Below are positions 52,266 through 61,718 of a DNA stretch of 64,000 nt, piece by piece. Within the stretch, counting starts at the first letter, position 1; every line of letters starts with the position of its first letter. The notes beneath the pieces were generated by a model. The model did not search any database. It worked only from the letters and a program-made list of their open reading frames with translations, and had not been told where the DNA came from. The translations under genes were made by a program, and so were the position numbers. The stretch comes from JAWWPG01 sp963820035 (GTDB taxonomy: Bacteria; Actinomycetota; Actinomycetes; Propionibacteriales; Nocardioidaceae): contig CAWFYK010000002.1 of NCBI GenBank assembly GCA_963820035.1, positions 806,001 to 870,000 of the forward strand. The letters run 5' to 3'.

Positions 52266-52425
52266 GGTCGCGATCCTACGCGGCCGCGAGGCCCACCCAA
52301 CGCTTCGCCCAATGTTCACCATCGGGCAGGATGCGCCAAACACGACCTCGGGCCAGACTGACTCATGTCACCACGTTGACGGATATCAGCGTCCCCTTCG
52401 GAGGACTTCGGCCTAGGGAGCCAGA

Positions 52426-53931
52426 GTGCGCACACGACAGCGGATTCGTCTGCAGAGTCGGACATCGATCATCGCCGGGGCAGGAGTTGTTGCGGTCGCT
52501 GCACTCCTCGTCGGCAGCGGCCAGGCGTCGGGGGCGGCACCTGTCGTCATGAAGGCGGCCCGCACCGGCACCTACCAACCACCCCAGATCGGCCATGTGT
52601 GGACGATCATGTTCGAGAACAAGTCCTACGAGTCGACCTTCACCGGACTCAACCAGAACGACTACCTCTGGAAGACGCTGCCCAGCTACGGGCTGTTGCT
52701 GCGCCAGTACTACGGCACCGGGCACTACTCGCTCGACAACTACTTGAGCGCCGTCGCCGGCCAGGCGCCGGCACCGGCCAACCAGAACGACTGCCCGCAG
52801 TTCACGAACGTGTCTCCCGGCTACCCCGCTCCGGACGGCCAGACCTACGCCAGCACCGGCTGCGTCTACCCGCCCGATGTGAAGACGCTGTTCAACCAGC
52901 TGCAGGACAACGGGAAGACCTGGAAGGTCTATGCGCAGGACATGGGAAACAAGCCCAAGCGCGAGGAGGTCTACCACTGCGGTATTCCTGGAGACCCCTC
53001 CGGCAACGGAGTCCCGGACCCGGGAGCGGCGCTGCCCAAGGACCAGTACGTCCCGAAGCACAACCCGGCCGCCTGGTTCCACGCCGTCTTCGACAGCAAC
53101 AAGCTGTGCAAGAACGTCGTCCCGCTCGAGGGCTACCACCAGACCCGAGGACACGCGGCGATCCCGAGCATCGAGGACGACCTGAAGTCAGAGGCGACGA
53201 CGCCGGCCTTCTCCTGGATCACCCCCAACAACTGCTCGGACGCCCACGACGCCACCTGTGTCGGTGACAACCTGTCCGGCGACCCGAACAACCACCAGGG
53301 CGGCCTCTACGCGGCCGACCTCTTCCTCAAGAAGTACATCCCGATGATCATGGCGTCGCCGGCCTTCCAGAAGGACGGGATGATCCAGATCGTGTTCGAC
53401 GAGGCGTTCCCGCCGTACCAGATGTACAGGAACTCGATCGCGGACTTCCAGTACCCCGGTGACAGCGGGCTCGGCATCGACTCCAAGACCGGCAACCCGG
53501 TGGAGGCCGAGGCCAACACCGCCCAGTCCGTCATCGCCTGCTGCAACGAGCTGCCCGGACCGAACACCACGCAGCCTGGTGACCAGGCGTTCAACCAGGA
53601 CACCACTCCCGGTGGCGGCATCACCGGCGCAGTGTTCATCAGCCGCTTCATCACGCCCGGGTCGGTCAGCGACCAGCCCTACAACCACTACAGCTGGCTA
53701 CGCAGCATGGAGGACCTGTTCGGCATCTCATCGGGGGGCACGGACGGCCAAGGCCATCTGGGCTTTGCCGCGATGGACGGGCTGCGCCCGTTCGGGCCGG
53801 ACGTCTACAACAACGTGTCGGGCAAGGCGCTCGAGCCAGCCCCCTCCGGGAGCGAGATCTTCCCCGCGACGGCGTCGATCAACGATGCTCCGAAACCGAC
53901 CGTCAACCGCGCCCCGGTGCCGGTCAGGTAA
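52426..53931 (+). CDS. secreted phosphoesterase / acid phosphatase family protein
   Basis: A 501-residue protein starting with GTG. A signal peptide (RTSIIAGAGVVAVAALLVGS) leads to a phosphoesterase domain (PF04185 type): IMFENKSYESTF with the nucleophile region, TGHYSLDNYLSAVAGQ, a FSWITPNNC-type strand and MIQIVFDEAF with the metal-binding Asp/Glu. Relatives are phospholipase C and AcpA-like acid phosphatases. It should act outside the cell. The next gene overlaps its stop by one base. Confidence 0.83.
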   Translation: MRTRQRIRLQSRTSIIAGAGVVAVAALLVGSGQASGAAPVVMKAARTGTYQPPQIGHVWTIMFENKSYESTFTGLNQNDYLWKTLPSYGLLLRQYYGTGHYSLDNYLSAVAGQAPAPANQNDCPQFTNVSPGYPAPDGQTYASTGCVYPPDVKTLFNQLQDNGKTWKVYAQDMGNKPKREEVYHCGIPGDPSGNGVPDPGAALPKDQYVPKHNPAAWFHAVFDSNKLCKNVVPLEGYHQTRGHAAIPSIEDDLKSEATTPAFSWITPNNCSDAHDATCVGDNLSGDPNNHQGGLYAADLFLKKYIPMIMASPAFQKDGMIQIVFDEAFPPYQMYRNSIADFQYPGDSGLGIDSKTGNPVEAEANTAQSVIACCNELPGPNTTQPGDQAFNQDTTPGGGITGAVFISRFITPGSVSDQPYNHYSWLRSMEDLFGISSGGTDGQGHLGFAAMDGLRPFGPDVYNNVSGKALEPAPSGSEIFPATASINDAPKPTVNRAPVPVR

Positions 53932-54521
53932 TGCGCCGGGTCCCACGTCGGACCAGCCTGACGCTCGCCGTCTGCACCGCACTCGCGTGCGCGTGCAGCG
54001 GCGGGTCCGGCGGGGCGGTCGACAGCTCTGGTCAGCACCGGCAGGGCAGGTCCGCCTCCTCGGTGACGGCCAAGCTCGGCGCGGTGCCGATCCCGACCGC
54101 CCCGAAGGCGGACCCGACTCCGGTGGCCAGCGTGAAGCACCCGCAGCTGCTTGCGATCGGGGCGCCGGTGAAGGTGGTGCTTCCGGGGGCTGAGGCCGTG
54201 GTCACGGCGCTCGGCCCGTTCGAGCTCACGCCGTACGGGAAAGGCAACCGCGCGCCGACGAGCACGGTCGGCATCATCACGGTTGATGTGGTGCCGATCA
54301 GGGGCAGCATCCAGGTCAGCGCGTCGGACTTCCTCTCGCGCGACCAGACCGGCTCCATCGTGTCGCTCAACCCCGACGGTGCATCGACGGTGACGGCCAC
54401 GGCCGCTCACCCGGCCAAGGTCCGCATCAAAGGTCGCTACGTCAGCGGGGCGGCGCAGGTCACCTGGCGCTACCACGGTCACGTGATGGCCATCTGGGAC
54501 TTCAACATCGAGCTCGACTAA
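53931..54521 (+). CDS. putative lipoprotein
   Basis: A 196-residue protein. The basic start MRRVPRRTS, a hydrophobic segment and LACACSGG resemble a lipobox, with Cys at about residue 20 or 22. The rest is a beta-rich domain (VKVVLPGAEAVVTALGPFEL, VGIITVDVVPIRGSIQV) of the kind found in surface-anchored proteins. The function is not recognised. It is coupled to the phosphoesterase by one base, so both may act at the same surface. Confidence 0.7.
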   Translation: MRRVPRRTSLTLAVCTALACACSGGSGGAVDSSGQHRQGRSASSVTAKLGAVPIPTAPKADPTPVASVKHPQLLAIGAPVKVVLPGAEAVVTALGPFELTPYGKGNRAPTSTVGIITVDVVPIRGSIQVSASDFLSRDQTGSIVSLNPDGASTVTATAAHPAKVRIKGRYVSGAAQVTWRYHGHVMAIWDFNIELD

Positions 54522-54980
54522 CCTCGCCACCATCCGAGACCTTTCGTCGCCGATCCGGGCGTCGGCGGTGTTCGGTTGGCGGCCTTCCACGAGTCGGGCA
54601 GCGGCGCCAGCGCGGCCATCGGGTCGTTGCTCGACCGCGGTCGTCCTCGGGTACGGCATGAGGCCCAACGTGCGCGACGGAATGGTGCGTTGATGCGGGA
54701 GGTGCAGTGCGGGAGATGAAGTACGCGGTGGCCCCACCCGACCGAGCGTGCAGCACGTGCGATCGGGGCCGCGAGTTAGCCGGCCCCCGACTGACGTATT
54801 TCTATCCGTGTCTAGAAAATCAGCATATTGGATACTTTGGCTGACCCATTCCTGACCTCTGGGATAGCCCACCTTGACTATGTGCATCCACTTGTTGCGT
54901 CCCTACGCTGTGGAGAGTCCTGCCATGGGTGTGCAGGCCCCTCCTAGAGGGACAATCTTTTACAGAGCGGAGCTCACAGT
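54522..54980. other. intergenic region with one hairpin and an AT-rich stretch
   Basis: No convincing gene. A perfect 7-bp stem, GGGGCCG / CGGCCCC, at 54765-54787 may be a terminator. The next 60 bases (54795-54850) are clearly richer in A and T than the surroundings and probably hold the promoter of the secreted protein gene at 54981. I could not fix the boxes. Confidence 0.5.
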
Positions 54981-55658
54981 ATGCGTTCACGCATTCTTCC
55001 CGCAGTTGGCGTAAGTGCCCTGGCACTCGTCGCTGCCGCAGCGTTTGCCCCGATGGCAAGCGCAAACGGCCACACCGCACACGCGGCTCACCGCGCGCCG
55101 GCCTCAACGCTGGTCCACGCGAAGCCGCTCGCTGGCCACTGCTACGCGCAGAACGCCAACGACGCCGGCGTTGGTGTCGTCTCGCAGAACTTCGAGGCGG
55201 CGTTCGACATCTACGACTCACAGGGCGCGGACAACTTCAGGCTGAGGAAGTCCTGCACCGTCAGGAAGGTCGTCGTTGCGGGTCAGTACTTCAACGGCGC
55301 CGGCCCAGCCAACTCCGTCCACGTGACCCTGTACAAGACCCGGAAGGGTGGGCCCGGCAAGGTCCTGCTCAACCAGAAGGCCGCGACATACACGGACGCC
55401 TCCGGGACCGGAAACTTCACCATCAAGGTGAAGAAGACGGTTCTCCCCAAGGGCAACTACTGGGTCTCCGTCCAGGCGAACATGGACTTCAGCACCGGTG
55501 GCGAGTGGGGCTGGAACACCAACCTCACGTCCAAGGGCGCTCAGGCACTCTGGAAGAACCCCGGTGACGGCTTCGCCAGCGGCTGCACGTCCTACTCGAA
55601 CATGTTCACCTGCCTCGGCGGGATCAGCGGCACGGACTTCACGTTCGAGATCAACTAG
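54981..55658 (+). CDS. secreted beta-rich protein
   Basis: A 225-residue protein with a clear signal peptide (MRSRILPAVGVSALALVAAA, cut near ASA-NG). The mature part has Cys pairs (GHCYAQ, KSCTVR, GCTSYS, FTCLGG), beta-strands such as VHVTLYKTRKGGPGKV and the GNYWVSVQANMDFS segment, and ends FTFEIN. It resembles extracellular jelly-roll domains found fused to bacterial peptidases, but no catalytic part is present. The upstream AT-rich region and a strong terminator suggest high expression. Confidence 0.75.
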   Translation: MRSRILPAVGVSALALVAAAAFAPMASANGHTAHAAHRAPASTLVHAKPLAGHCYAQNANDAGVGVVSQNFEAAFDIYDSQGADNFRLRKSCTVRKVVVAGQYFNGAGPANSVHVTLYKTRKGGPGKVLLNQKAATYTDASGTGNFTIKVKKTVLPKGNYWVSVQANMDFSTGGEWGWNTNLTSKGAQALWKNPGDGFASGCTSYSNMFTCLGGISGTDFTFEIN

Positions 55659-55703
55659 TACAACTGCCTGACCCGACATCGTCGGGCCTGCAGGAAATCA
55701 CCG

Positions 55704-55735
55704 TGAGAGGGGCGGCGCGCAAGCGCCGCCCCTCT
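55704..55735 (+). terminator. strong hairpin after the secreted protein gene
   Basis: GAGAGGGGCGGCGC and GCGCCGCCCCTCTC form a perfect 14-bp stem with the loop GCAA. It lies 46 bp after the stop at 55658 and is the clearest terminator of the window. No U tract follows. Confidence 0.8.
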
Positions 55736-55785
55736 CCGCTGTCTCGAGCCAAAGCTAGCCGCCCGACGTACCCGGGCCCTCGGAT

Positions 55786-55895
55786 CGTCGAACCAGAACT
55801 CTCGGTTCGTGGTGCCGAAAGCCTCGGATCGTGGTGCCAAAACTCTCGGATCGTCCGACCAAAACTCTCGGATGGTGGGACGAAAAGTCTCGGAT
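55786..55895. repeat. five diverged 22-bp tandem units after NAD-GDH
   Basis: Five units share TCTCGGAT or a near form with GTGGTGCC before it. They are of the same family as the array at 22718-22871 but more diverged. The last unit ends 2 bp before the stop codon of the NAD-GDH gene (minus strand). Confidence 0.85.
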
Positions 55896-55897
55896 CG

Positions 55898-58800
55898 TCA
55901 GGGGGTGGGGAGCATGGTGCGGACGACGCGGAGACCGACCGAGAGGCGAGCCAGGTCGACCTCCTCCTCGGCGGTGATCTCCTCCAAGGTCGTCTCCGCC
56001 CGGCTGACGACGAGACTGTCGGAGGCCTTCCAATCGGCGACCCGACGCTCGGGGGCGAGCTCGGAGTCCGTCGTGGCCAGCACCAAGGCGGTCAACGCCG
56101 CATGCAGTGCGTGCATGTCGTCGCGAAGGGACGCCCGCGCCATGGTCTGCCAGCGGTCGTCGCGCGGCAGCGCCACGATTCGGGCCAGCAGCCGGCTCAG
56201 CCCGAGCTGATCACCCAGGATCGCGTGCACCTCGGCCACCTTTACGGCGTCGAGGTCGTCACGCTTGGCGATCTCGACGATCTCCAGCGCCGCGTAGGCC
56301 GGCGGCATGGACGCCACCAGGACGGCCAGCTCGGTCGGGACGCCGGCCGACGTCAGGTGGTCCCGGCGGTCCGCCAGCTCGCGCAGCTCGATGCCGACCA
56401 ACACCTCCGGCAGGGCGTTCACCACCTCCTGGATCGAGGTCCCGAAGTGGTCGACCGTCGCCTCCGAGTCGAGGGGCGTCCTGCGGTTGTTGACCATCCA
56501 CCGGGTGGCCCGCTCGATCAGAGTACGCACGCCGAGTCGCATCTCGGTCTGCACAAAGGCATCGACCACGTTGTCGAGCGCGCTGATCGCCCGCACGATG
56601 CCGTTGACGCCGTAGATCTCACGGCAGACGTAGTGCGCCCGTGCCAGCTCCTCGGCGCTGGCACTCGTCTCCTGGCTCAGCCGGTGGAAGAACGTCGTGC
56701 CGGCGAAGTTGACCAGCCCGTTGACCACCTGGGTGACGATGATCTCGCGCCGGAGCGGATGGCCGAGCATCTCCTTGCGGTAGGTCTGGCGCATCTTGCT
56801 GGGGAAGTAGCTGAACAGGTCGCTTCGCAGGAACGGGTCGTCGGACAGGTCGCCTTCGAGCAGCTCGGCCGCGAGCACGATCTTCGTGTAGGCCATCAGG
56901 ACCGAGAGCTCCGGCGCCGTGAGTCCACGGCCGGCCGCCCGCCGTTCGGCGAACTCCTTGGACGACGGGAGGAACTCGATCTCCCGGTCGAGCAGGCCCT
57001 GGACCTCCAGCCGTTTGATCCACGACTCGTGGACGTGGCTCAGGCCGACCGCGACCTTCTCGGCGCCTGCGAGTGCGACGTTCTGCTGATAGTTGTCGGC
57101 GAGCACCAAGGTGCCGACCTCGTCCGTCATGGAGACGAGAAGCTCGTTGCGCTGCTTCTCCGTCATGTCGCCCGACTCCATCACCTTGTCGAGCAGGATC
57201 TTGATGTTCACCTCGTGGTCGGAGGTGTCGACCCCGGCCGAGTTGTCGATGAAGTCGGTGCAGATCCGTCCGCCGGCTTTGGCGTAGTCGATGCGGCCGA
57301 GCTGGGTGAGCCCGAGGTTGCCGCCCTCACCGACCGCCTTGGCCCGCAGCTCGCCACCGTTGACGCGGATCGCGTCGTTCGCCTTGTCGCCTGCATCGGC
57401 GTTGGACTCGGAGGCGGCCTTGACATAGGTGCCGATCCCACCGTTCCAGAGCAGGTCGACGGGGGCGAGCAGGATGGTGCGCATCAGCTCGGCGGGCGTG
57501 AGGGAGGCGACCTCGGCGTCGATGTCGAGCACCTCGGCCATCTCGGGGCTGACCGGGACGGACTTGAGGCTGCGCGCGAAGACACCGCCACCAGGAGAGA
57601 TGAGGTCGACGTCGTAGTCTCCCCAGCTCGACCGAGGCAGGTCGAAGAGCCGCCGTCGCTCGTCGTACGACGTGGCCGCGTCCGGCGCGGGGTCGATGAA
57701 GATGTGCCGATGGTCGAACGCGGCCACCAGTCTGATGTGCCGGCTCAGCAGCATGCCGTTGCCGAACACGTCACCACTCATGTCCCCGACACCGACACAC
57801 GTGAAGTCCTGGGACTGCGAGTCGATGCCGCGCTCGCGGAAGTGGCGACGGACCGACTCCCACGCCCCACGGGCGGTGATGCCCATGGCCTTGTGGTCGT
57901 AGCCCGCGGAGCCACCGGACGCGAAGGCGTCGCCGAGCCAGTAGCCGTAGTCCTTGGCCACACCGTTGGCGATGTCGGAGAACGTCGCAGTGCCCTTGTC
58001 GGCGGCGACAACGAGATAGGTGTCGTCGCCGTCGTGGCGGACGACGCGCTCGGGCGGCACCGTCTCGCCCGCCACCAGGTTGTCGGTGATGTCGAGCAAC
58101 CCGCTGATGAACGTCTTGTAGCAGGTGATGCCCTCGGTGAGCCACCCGTCGCGGTCCGTGACCGGGTTGGGGAGGGCCTTGCAGTAGAAACCGCCCTTGG
58201 AGCCGACCGGCACGATCACGGCGTTCTTGACCATCTGGGCCTTGACCAGCCCGAGCACCTCCGTGCGGAAGTCCTCGCGGCGGTCCGACCAGCGCAGCCC
58301 GCCGCGAGCGACCGGCCCGAAGCGGAGGTGCACGCCTTCGACTCTCGGTGAGTAGACGAAGATCTCGAAGCGAGGGCGCGGCTCCGGGAGCTCCGGGATC
58401 TCGCGTGGCTCCAGCTTGAGTGACAGGTAGGACTTCGGCTTACCGTCGGGGCGCAGCTGGTAGAAGTTCGTGCGCAGCGTGGCGGAGATGACGCCCAGGT
58501 AGCTGCGCAGGATCCGGTCCTGGTCCAGGCTCGCCACCTGGTCGAGGGCCGACGTGATCTTCTCCTTGATCTCGGCCTGGCGGGCGTCCCGGGTGGACGG
58601 GTCGATGGCGGGGTCGAAGCGAGCCTCGAACAGCTGCACGAGCAGCCGGGCGATCGGAACATTGGCCAGCATGCAGCTCTGGAGGTAGTCCTGGCTGAAG
58701 GTGAAGCCGCCTTGGCGGAAGTACTTCGCGTAGGCGCGCAGGATCGAGACCTGCCGCCACGTCATCTTCGCTTCGAGCACGAGCGCCGAGAAGCCGTCGC

Positions 58801-60748
58801 TCTCCGCGAGCGCGTCCCACACCGCCATGAAGGCGTCCTGGAAGAGCTCCCGAGAGCCTGCCGGGAGCGCCTTGCCGTGACGCAGGCCGAAGTCGTAGAC
58901 CCAGGCGTGGCCGGGACCGATCTCGAGCTGGTAGGGCCGCTCGTCGACCACCTCGACGCCGAGCGCAGAAAGCACGGGCAAAACGGCCGACAGGCTCAGC
59001 GGCGTCCCTCGCCGGAACACCTTGAACCGCGCCTCCCCCTGGGCGGCCGCGACCGGCGAGTAGAGGGACAACGCGATCGATCCTTCCGCGAGCGCCTCCA
59101 CCCGGCGTACGTCGGCGGCACCCACGACCGGCGCGAAGTCCTCCTTATATGCCTCGGGAAACGCCGTGCCGTATCGGCGAGCCAGCCGGGCACCCGTCTC
59201 CTCACCGAACTGCTCGCGCATCGCCGATGCGAGGTCGTCGCTCCACGAACGGGTGGCCTCCGCGAGGGCGAGCTCGAGGCTCGACTCGTCGAAGTCGCGC
59301 AGCATCTCCCCCGGGGCCGCGCGTACGACGAAGTGCAGTCTCGCGAGAACCGACTCGCTGACCTTCGCGGTGTAGTCGATCGTGTCGGCACCCATGGTAG
59401 AGCGCAGGATGTCCTGCATCCGTTCGCGCACCTGCGTCGTGTAGCGGTCGCGCGGCAGGAAGACCAGGCAGGACATGAAGCGGCCGTAGACGTCGCGGCG
59501 CGTGAACAGCCGCAGCTGCCGGCGTTCGCGCAGGTGGAGTACCGCCTCGGTGACGGGCAGCAGCTCGTCGACCGACATCTGGAAGAGCTCGTCACGCGGG
59601 TAGTTCTCGAGGATGTCGAGCAGCGCCTTGCCGCTGTGGCTCATCGGAGTGAAGCCTGCAAGAGCAAGCAGCTGGGTCGCCTTGTCCCGCAGGACCGGGA
59701 TCCGCAACAGGCTCTCGGTGTAGGCGGCCGAGCTGAAGAGTCCGAGGAACCGGCGCTCCCCGCACACCTCGCCCGACTCGTCGAAGGTCTTCACGCCGAC
59801 ATAGTCGAGATAGACGTTGCGGTGGACCGTTGCGCGGGAGTTCGCCTTGGTGATGATGAGCAGTTGCTTCTCGCGAGCCTTGGCCTTGACCGCGGGAGGC
59901 AGCTTCCCGAACGACGGTGACATGTCCTGGTCGGAACGAAGAATGCCGAGACCGGTGCCGGGAACGGCTCGGAGCACGTCGTCGCCGTCAACGCACGAGA
60001 GGTCGTACTCGCGGTAGCCGAGGAACGTGAAGTGGTCCTCCGCCAACCACTTGAGCAGTGCTCGGCCTTCCTCAACCTCCTTCTGAGGAAGGGTCGGCGG
60101 TCCCTCAGCCAGGTCTGCCACAATGGCGTCGGCCTGCGCGTGCATCTTCTCCCAGTCCTCGACGACCTCGCGTACGTCGCCCAGCACCCTCGTGAGGGAC
60201 TGCTCGATCTGGGTGAGCTCGTCGGCGTCGGAGACCCGATCGATCTCCATGTGCATCCACGACTCGCGGATGCTGTCTGCGGCGTTCTCGTCCGCGTCGT
60301 CGTCGCATCCCACGAGCCCGAGCAAGGTCCCGGTGATGTCCCGCCGGACGACCATCTGAGGATGGATCACGGAGTGCAGGGTGTGCTCCTGCGTGTTCAG
60401 CCGGATCGAGAGTGAGTCGACCAGGAACGGCATGTCGTCCGTGACGACCTCGACGACGGTGTGGCCGGAGGCCGACCACTCGTTCTCGTCGATCGTGGGG
60501 GTGAAGACCCGAACCGTTGCGGTGCCCTGAGGCCGCGAGGCGGCCAGCCGGTAGTGGCTCACCGCTGCGCCGTAGATGTCGACCGGGCTCCGCTCGAGGA
60601 TGTCCTCGGGGGCGACGTGCTCGTAGTAGATCTTCAGCAGAGCATGAGCCGCCTTCGGGTCGAGCGGGCCTCCTCCCCTGCGGTGCTCAGCCGTTGCCGC
60701 GGCCTCGTTGAGCAACTCCTGCTTGGCTTCTTCCAACTTGCTGTGCAT
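55898..60748 (-). CDS. NAD-specific glutamate dehydrogenase, large (L_1600-like) type
   Basis: A 1616-residue protein, matching the very large NAD-GDH class (Bac_GDH). The N-terminal half holds ACT-like regulatory regions (VVEVVTDDMPFLVDSLSIRL). The catalytic core has RFGPVARGGLRWSDRREDFR and KNAVIVPVGSKGGF with the catalytic Lys, and TCVGVGDMSGDVFGNGMLLS is the NAD-binding turn. It converts glutamate to 2-oxoglutarate and ammonium, a catabolic direction. It stands near tryptophan and proline breakdown genes (TDO and pruA). Four CGTCG repeats (60777-60796) lie just upstream of its ATG. Confidence 0.95.
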   Translation of the reverse strand: MHSKLEEAKQELLNEAAATAEHRRGGGPLDPKAAHALLKIYYEHVAPEDILERSPVDIYGAAVSHYRLAASRPQGTATVRVFTPTIDENEWSASGHTVVEVVTDDMPFLVDSLSIRLNTQEHTLHSVIHPQMVVRRDITGTLLGLVGCDDDADENAADSIRESWMHMEIDRVSDADELTQIEQSLTRVLGDVREVVEDWEKMHAQADAIVADLAEGPPTLPQKEVEEGRALLKWLAEDHFTFLGYREYDLSCVDGDDVLRAVPGTGLGILRSDQDMSPSFGKLPPAVKAKAREKQLLIITKANSRATVHRNVYLDYVGVKTFDESGEVCGERRFLGLFSSAAYTESLLRIPVLRDKATQLLALAGFTPMSHSGKALLDILENYPRDELFQMSVDELLPVTEAVLHLRERRQLRLFTRRDVYGRFMSCLVFLPRDRYTTQVRERMQDILRSTMGADTIDYTAKVSESVLARLHFVVRAAPGEMLRDFDESSLELALAEATRSWSDDLASAMREQFGEETGARLARRYGTAFPEAYKEDFAPVVGAADVRRVEALAEGSIALSLYSPVAAAQGEARFKVFRRGTPLSLSAVLPVLSALGVEVVDERPYQLEIGPGHAWVYDFGLRHGKALPAGSRELFQDAFMAVWDALAESDGFSALVLEAKMTWRQVSILRAYAKYFRQGGFTFSQDYLQSCMLANVPIARLLVQLFEARFDPAIDPSTRDARQAEIKEKITSALDQVASLDQDRILRSYLGVISATLRTNFYQLRPDGKPKSYLSLKLEPREIPELPEPRPRFEIFVYSPRVEGVHLRFGPVARGGLRWSDRREDFRTEVLGLVKAQMVKNAVIVPVGSKGGFYCKALPNPVTDRDGWLTEGITCYKTFISGLLDITDNLVAGETVPPERVVRHDGDDTYLVVAADKGTATFSDIANGVAKDYGYWLGDAFASGGSAGYDHKAMGITARGAWESVRRHFRERGIDSQSQDFTCVGVGDMSGDVFGNGMLLSRHIRLVAAFDHRHIFIDPAPDAATSYDERRRLFDLPRSSWGDYDVDLISPGGGVFARSLKSVPVSPEMAEVLDIDAEVASLTPAELMRTILLAPVDLLWNGGIGTYVKAASESNADAGDKANDAIRVNGGELRAKAVGEGGNLGLTQLGRIDYAKAGGRICTDFIDNSAGVDTSDHEVNIKILLDKVMESGDMTEKQRNELLVSMTDEVGTLVLADNYQQNVALAGAEKVAVGLSHVHESWIKRLEVQGLLDREIEFLPSSKEFAERRAAGRGLTAPELSVLMAYTKIVLAAELLEGDLSDDPFLRSDLFSYFPSKMRQTYRKEMLGHPLRREIIVTQVVNGLVNFAGTTFFHRLSQETSASAEELARAHYVCREIYGVNGIVRAISALDNVVDAFVQTEMRLGVRTLIERATRWMVNNRRTPLDSEATVDHFGTSIQEVVNALPEVLVGIELRELADRRDHLTSAGVPTELAVLVASMPPAYAALEIVEIAKRDDLDAVKVAEVHAILGDQLGLSRLLARIVALPRDDRWQTMARASLRDDMHALHAALTALVLATTDSELAPERRVADWKASDSLVVSRAETTLEEITAEEEVDLARLSVGLRVVRTMLPTP

Positions 60749-60887
60749 CTGCGCGGCATCCTCTTCTTGCTACTCCGTCGCGTCGCGTCGCGTCGCGGCC
60801 GCGCTACCGCACGCGGCACCCTCGACACTAGACCGCTAGGGGCGTCGGGGCCCGTTGGGGAGGCATCCGGGGTGTCCTTCCCTGCCG

Positions 60888-61718
60888 TCACAGCTCGGAG
60901 CGGAGCGCCCACAGCGGCGGGTAGAAGCGGAGCGGCAGCCGGCTGCGCAGGTAGGCGCTCCCGGACGAGCCACCGGTGCCGCTCTTGCTGCCGATCATCC
61001 GCTCGACCATCGTGACGTGACGACCTCGCCAGGCCGCGGCAAGCTCGTCGTGCTCGATGAGGGCCTCCGACACCTCCCAGACGTCGGAGTAGGTGGCCCG
61101 GTCGTGGGCGACCGTGCGCAGTGAGGCGGAGATCTCCGCGTCGTCGTCCGCCGGCAGGTCACGCAGCCGAAGCAGGTCGAGGAAGGCGTCCCAGAGGGTG
61201 GGTTCGTCGAGCCGGCGCAGCAGTCGGGCCCGCTCGGCGTCCGTGAGCCCGCGGAACCGTCGTACGAACGACGGATCCTTGGCACCCGACAGGAACTCGA
61301 GCTCACGGAACTGCACCGACTGGAACCCGCTGGCCGGCGACAGCAGCTGCCGGAAGACCAGGAAGTCCTGCGGGGTCATCGTCTCGAGCACCGCGATCTG
61401 CTCCACGAGGACCCGCTCGATGACGTGCACGCGGTTGAGCAGGTGCTTGGCCCACCAGGTGTTGCCTGCGGTCATCGCATCCCGAGCGGTCCCGGCCTCG
61501 TGAAGCAGCTGCTGAAACCACAGCTCATAGACCTGGTGGATCGTGATGAACAGCAGCTCGTCGTGGGCCGGTGGGTCGGACTCCAGGTGCTGGGAGCTGA
61601 GCAGCTTCGGCAGCTGGAGATAGCTGCCGTAGGTGAGCTTGGCGCCGGACTCCCCGAAGCCCACGTCGACGCCCGACCACTCCCCGACGGTGGGGTCGGC
61701 GTCCTCGGTGTCGCTCAC
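60888..61718 (-). CDS. kynA: tryptophan 2,3-dioxygenase
   Basis: I chose GTG at 61718 (VSDTEDADPT), giving 276 residues; the frame is open to 61769. KLTYGSYLQLPKLLSSQH, DELLFITIHQVYELWFQQLL and GTGGSSGSAYLRSRL are the family signatures, including the distal heme-pocket residues and the loop that closes over tryptophan. This heme enzyme opens the indole ring to N-formylkynurenine, the first step of the kynurenine route. Other kyn genes are not in the window. Confidence 0.93.
   Translation of the reverse strand: MSDTEDADPTVGEWSGVDVGFGESGAKLTYGSYLQLPKLLSSQHLESDPPAHDELLFITIHQVYELWFQQLLHEAGTARDAMTAGNTWWAKHLLNRVHVIERVLVEQIAVLETMTPQDFLVFRQLLSPASGFQSVQFRELEFLSGAKDPSFVRRFRGLTDAERARLLRRLDEPTLWDAFLDLLRLRDLPADDDAEISASLRTVAHDRATYSDVWEVSEALIEHDELAAAWRGRHVTMVERMIGSKSGTGGSSGSAYLRSRLPLRFYPPLWALRSEL

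Noticed and set aside
54502..54756. Small minus-strand frame in the gap before the secreted protein gene
   Set aside because: Arg/Pro-rich, no ribosome site, no motif, and it overlaps the lipoprotein end.
54873..54912. TTGACT near 54873 as -35 box of the secreted protein gene
   Set aside because: The only -10-like element downstream (TACGCT) is 24 bases away, too far for a normal promoter.
55703..58351. Very long plus-strand frame opposite NAD-GDH
   Set aside because: It is the antisense shadow of a well-recognised gene in GC-rich DNA; its composition is Arg/Gly/Val/Asp-rich with no domain.
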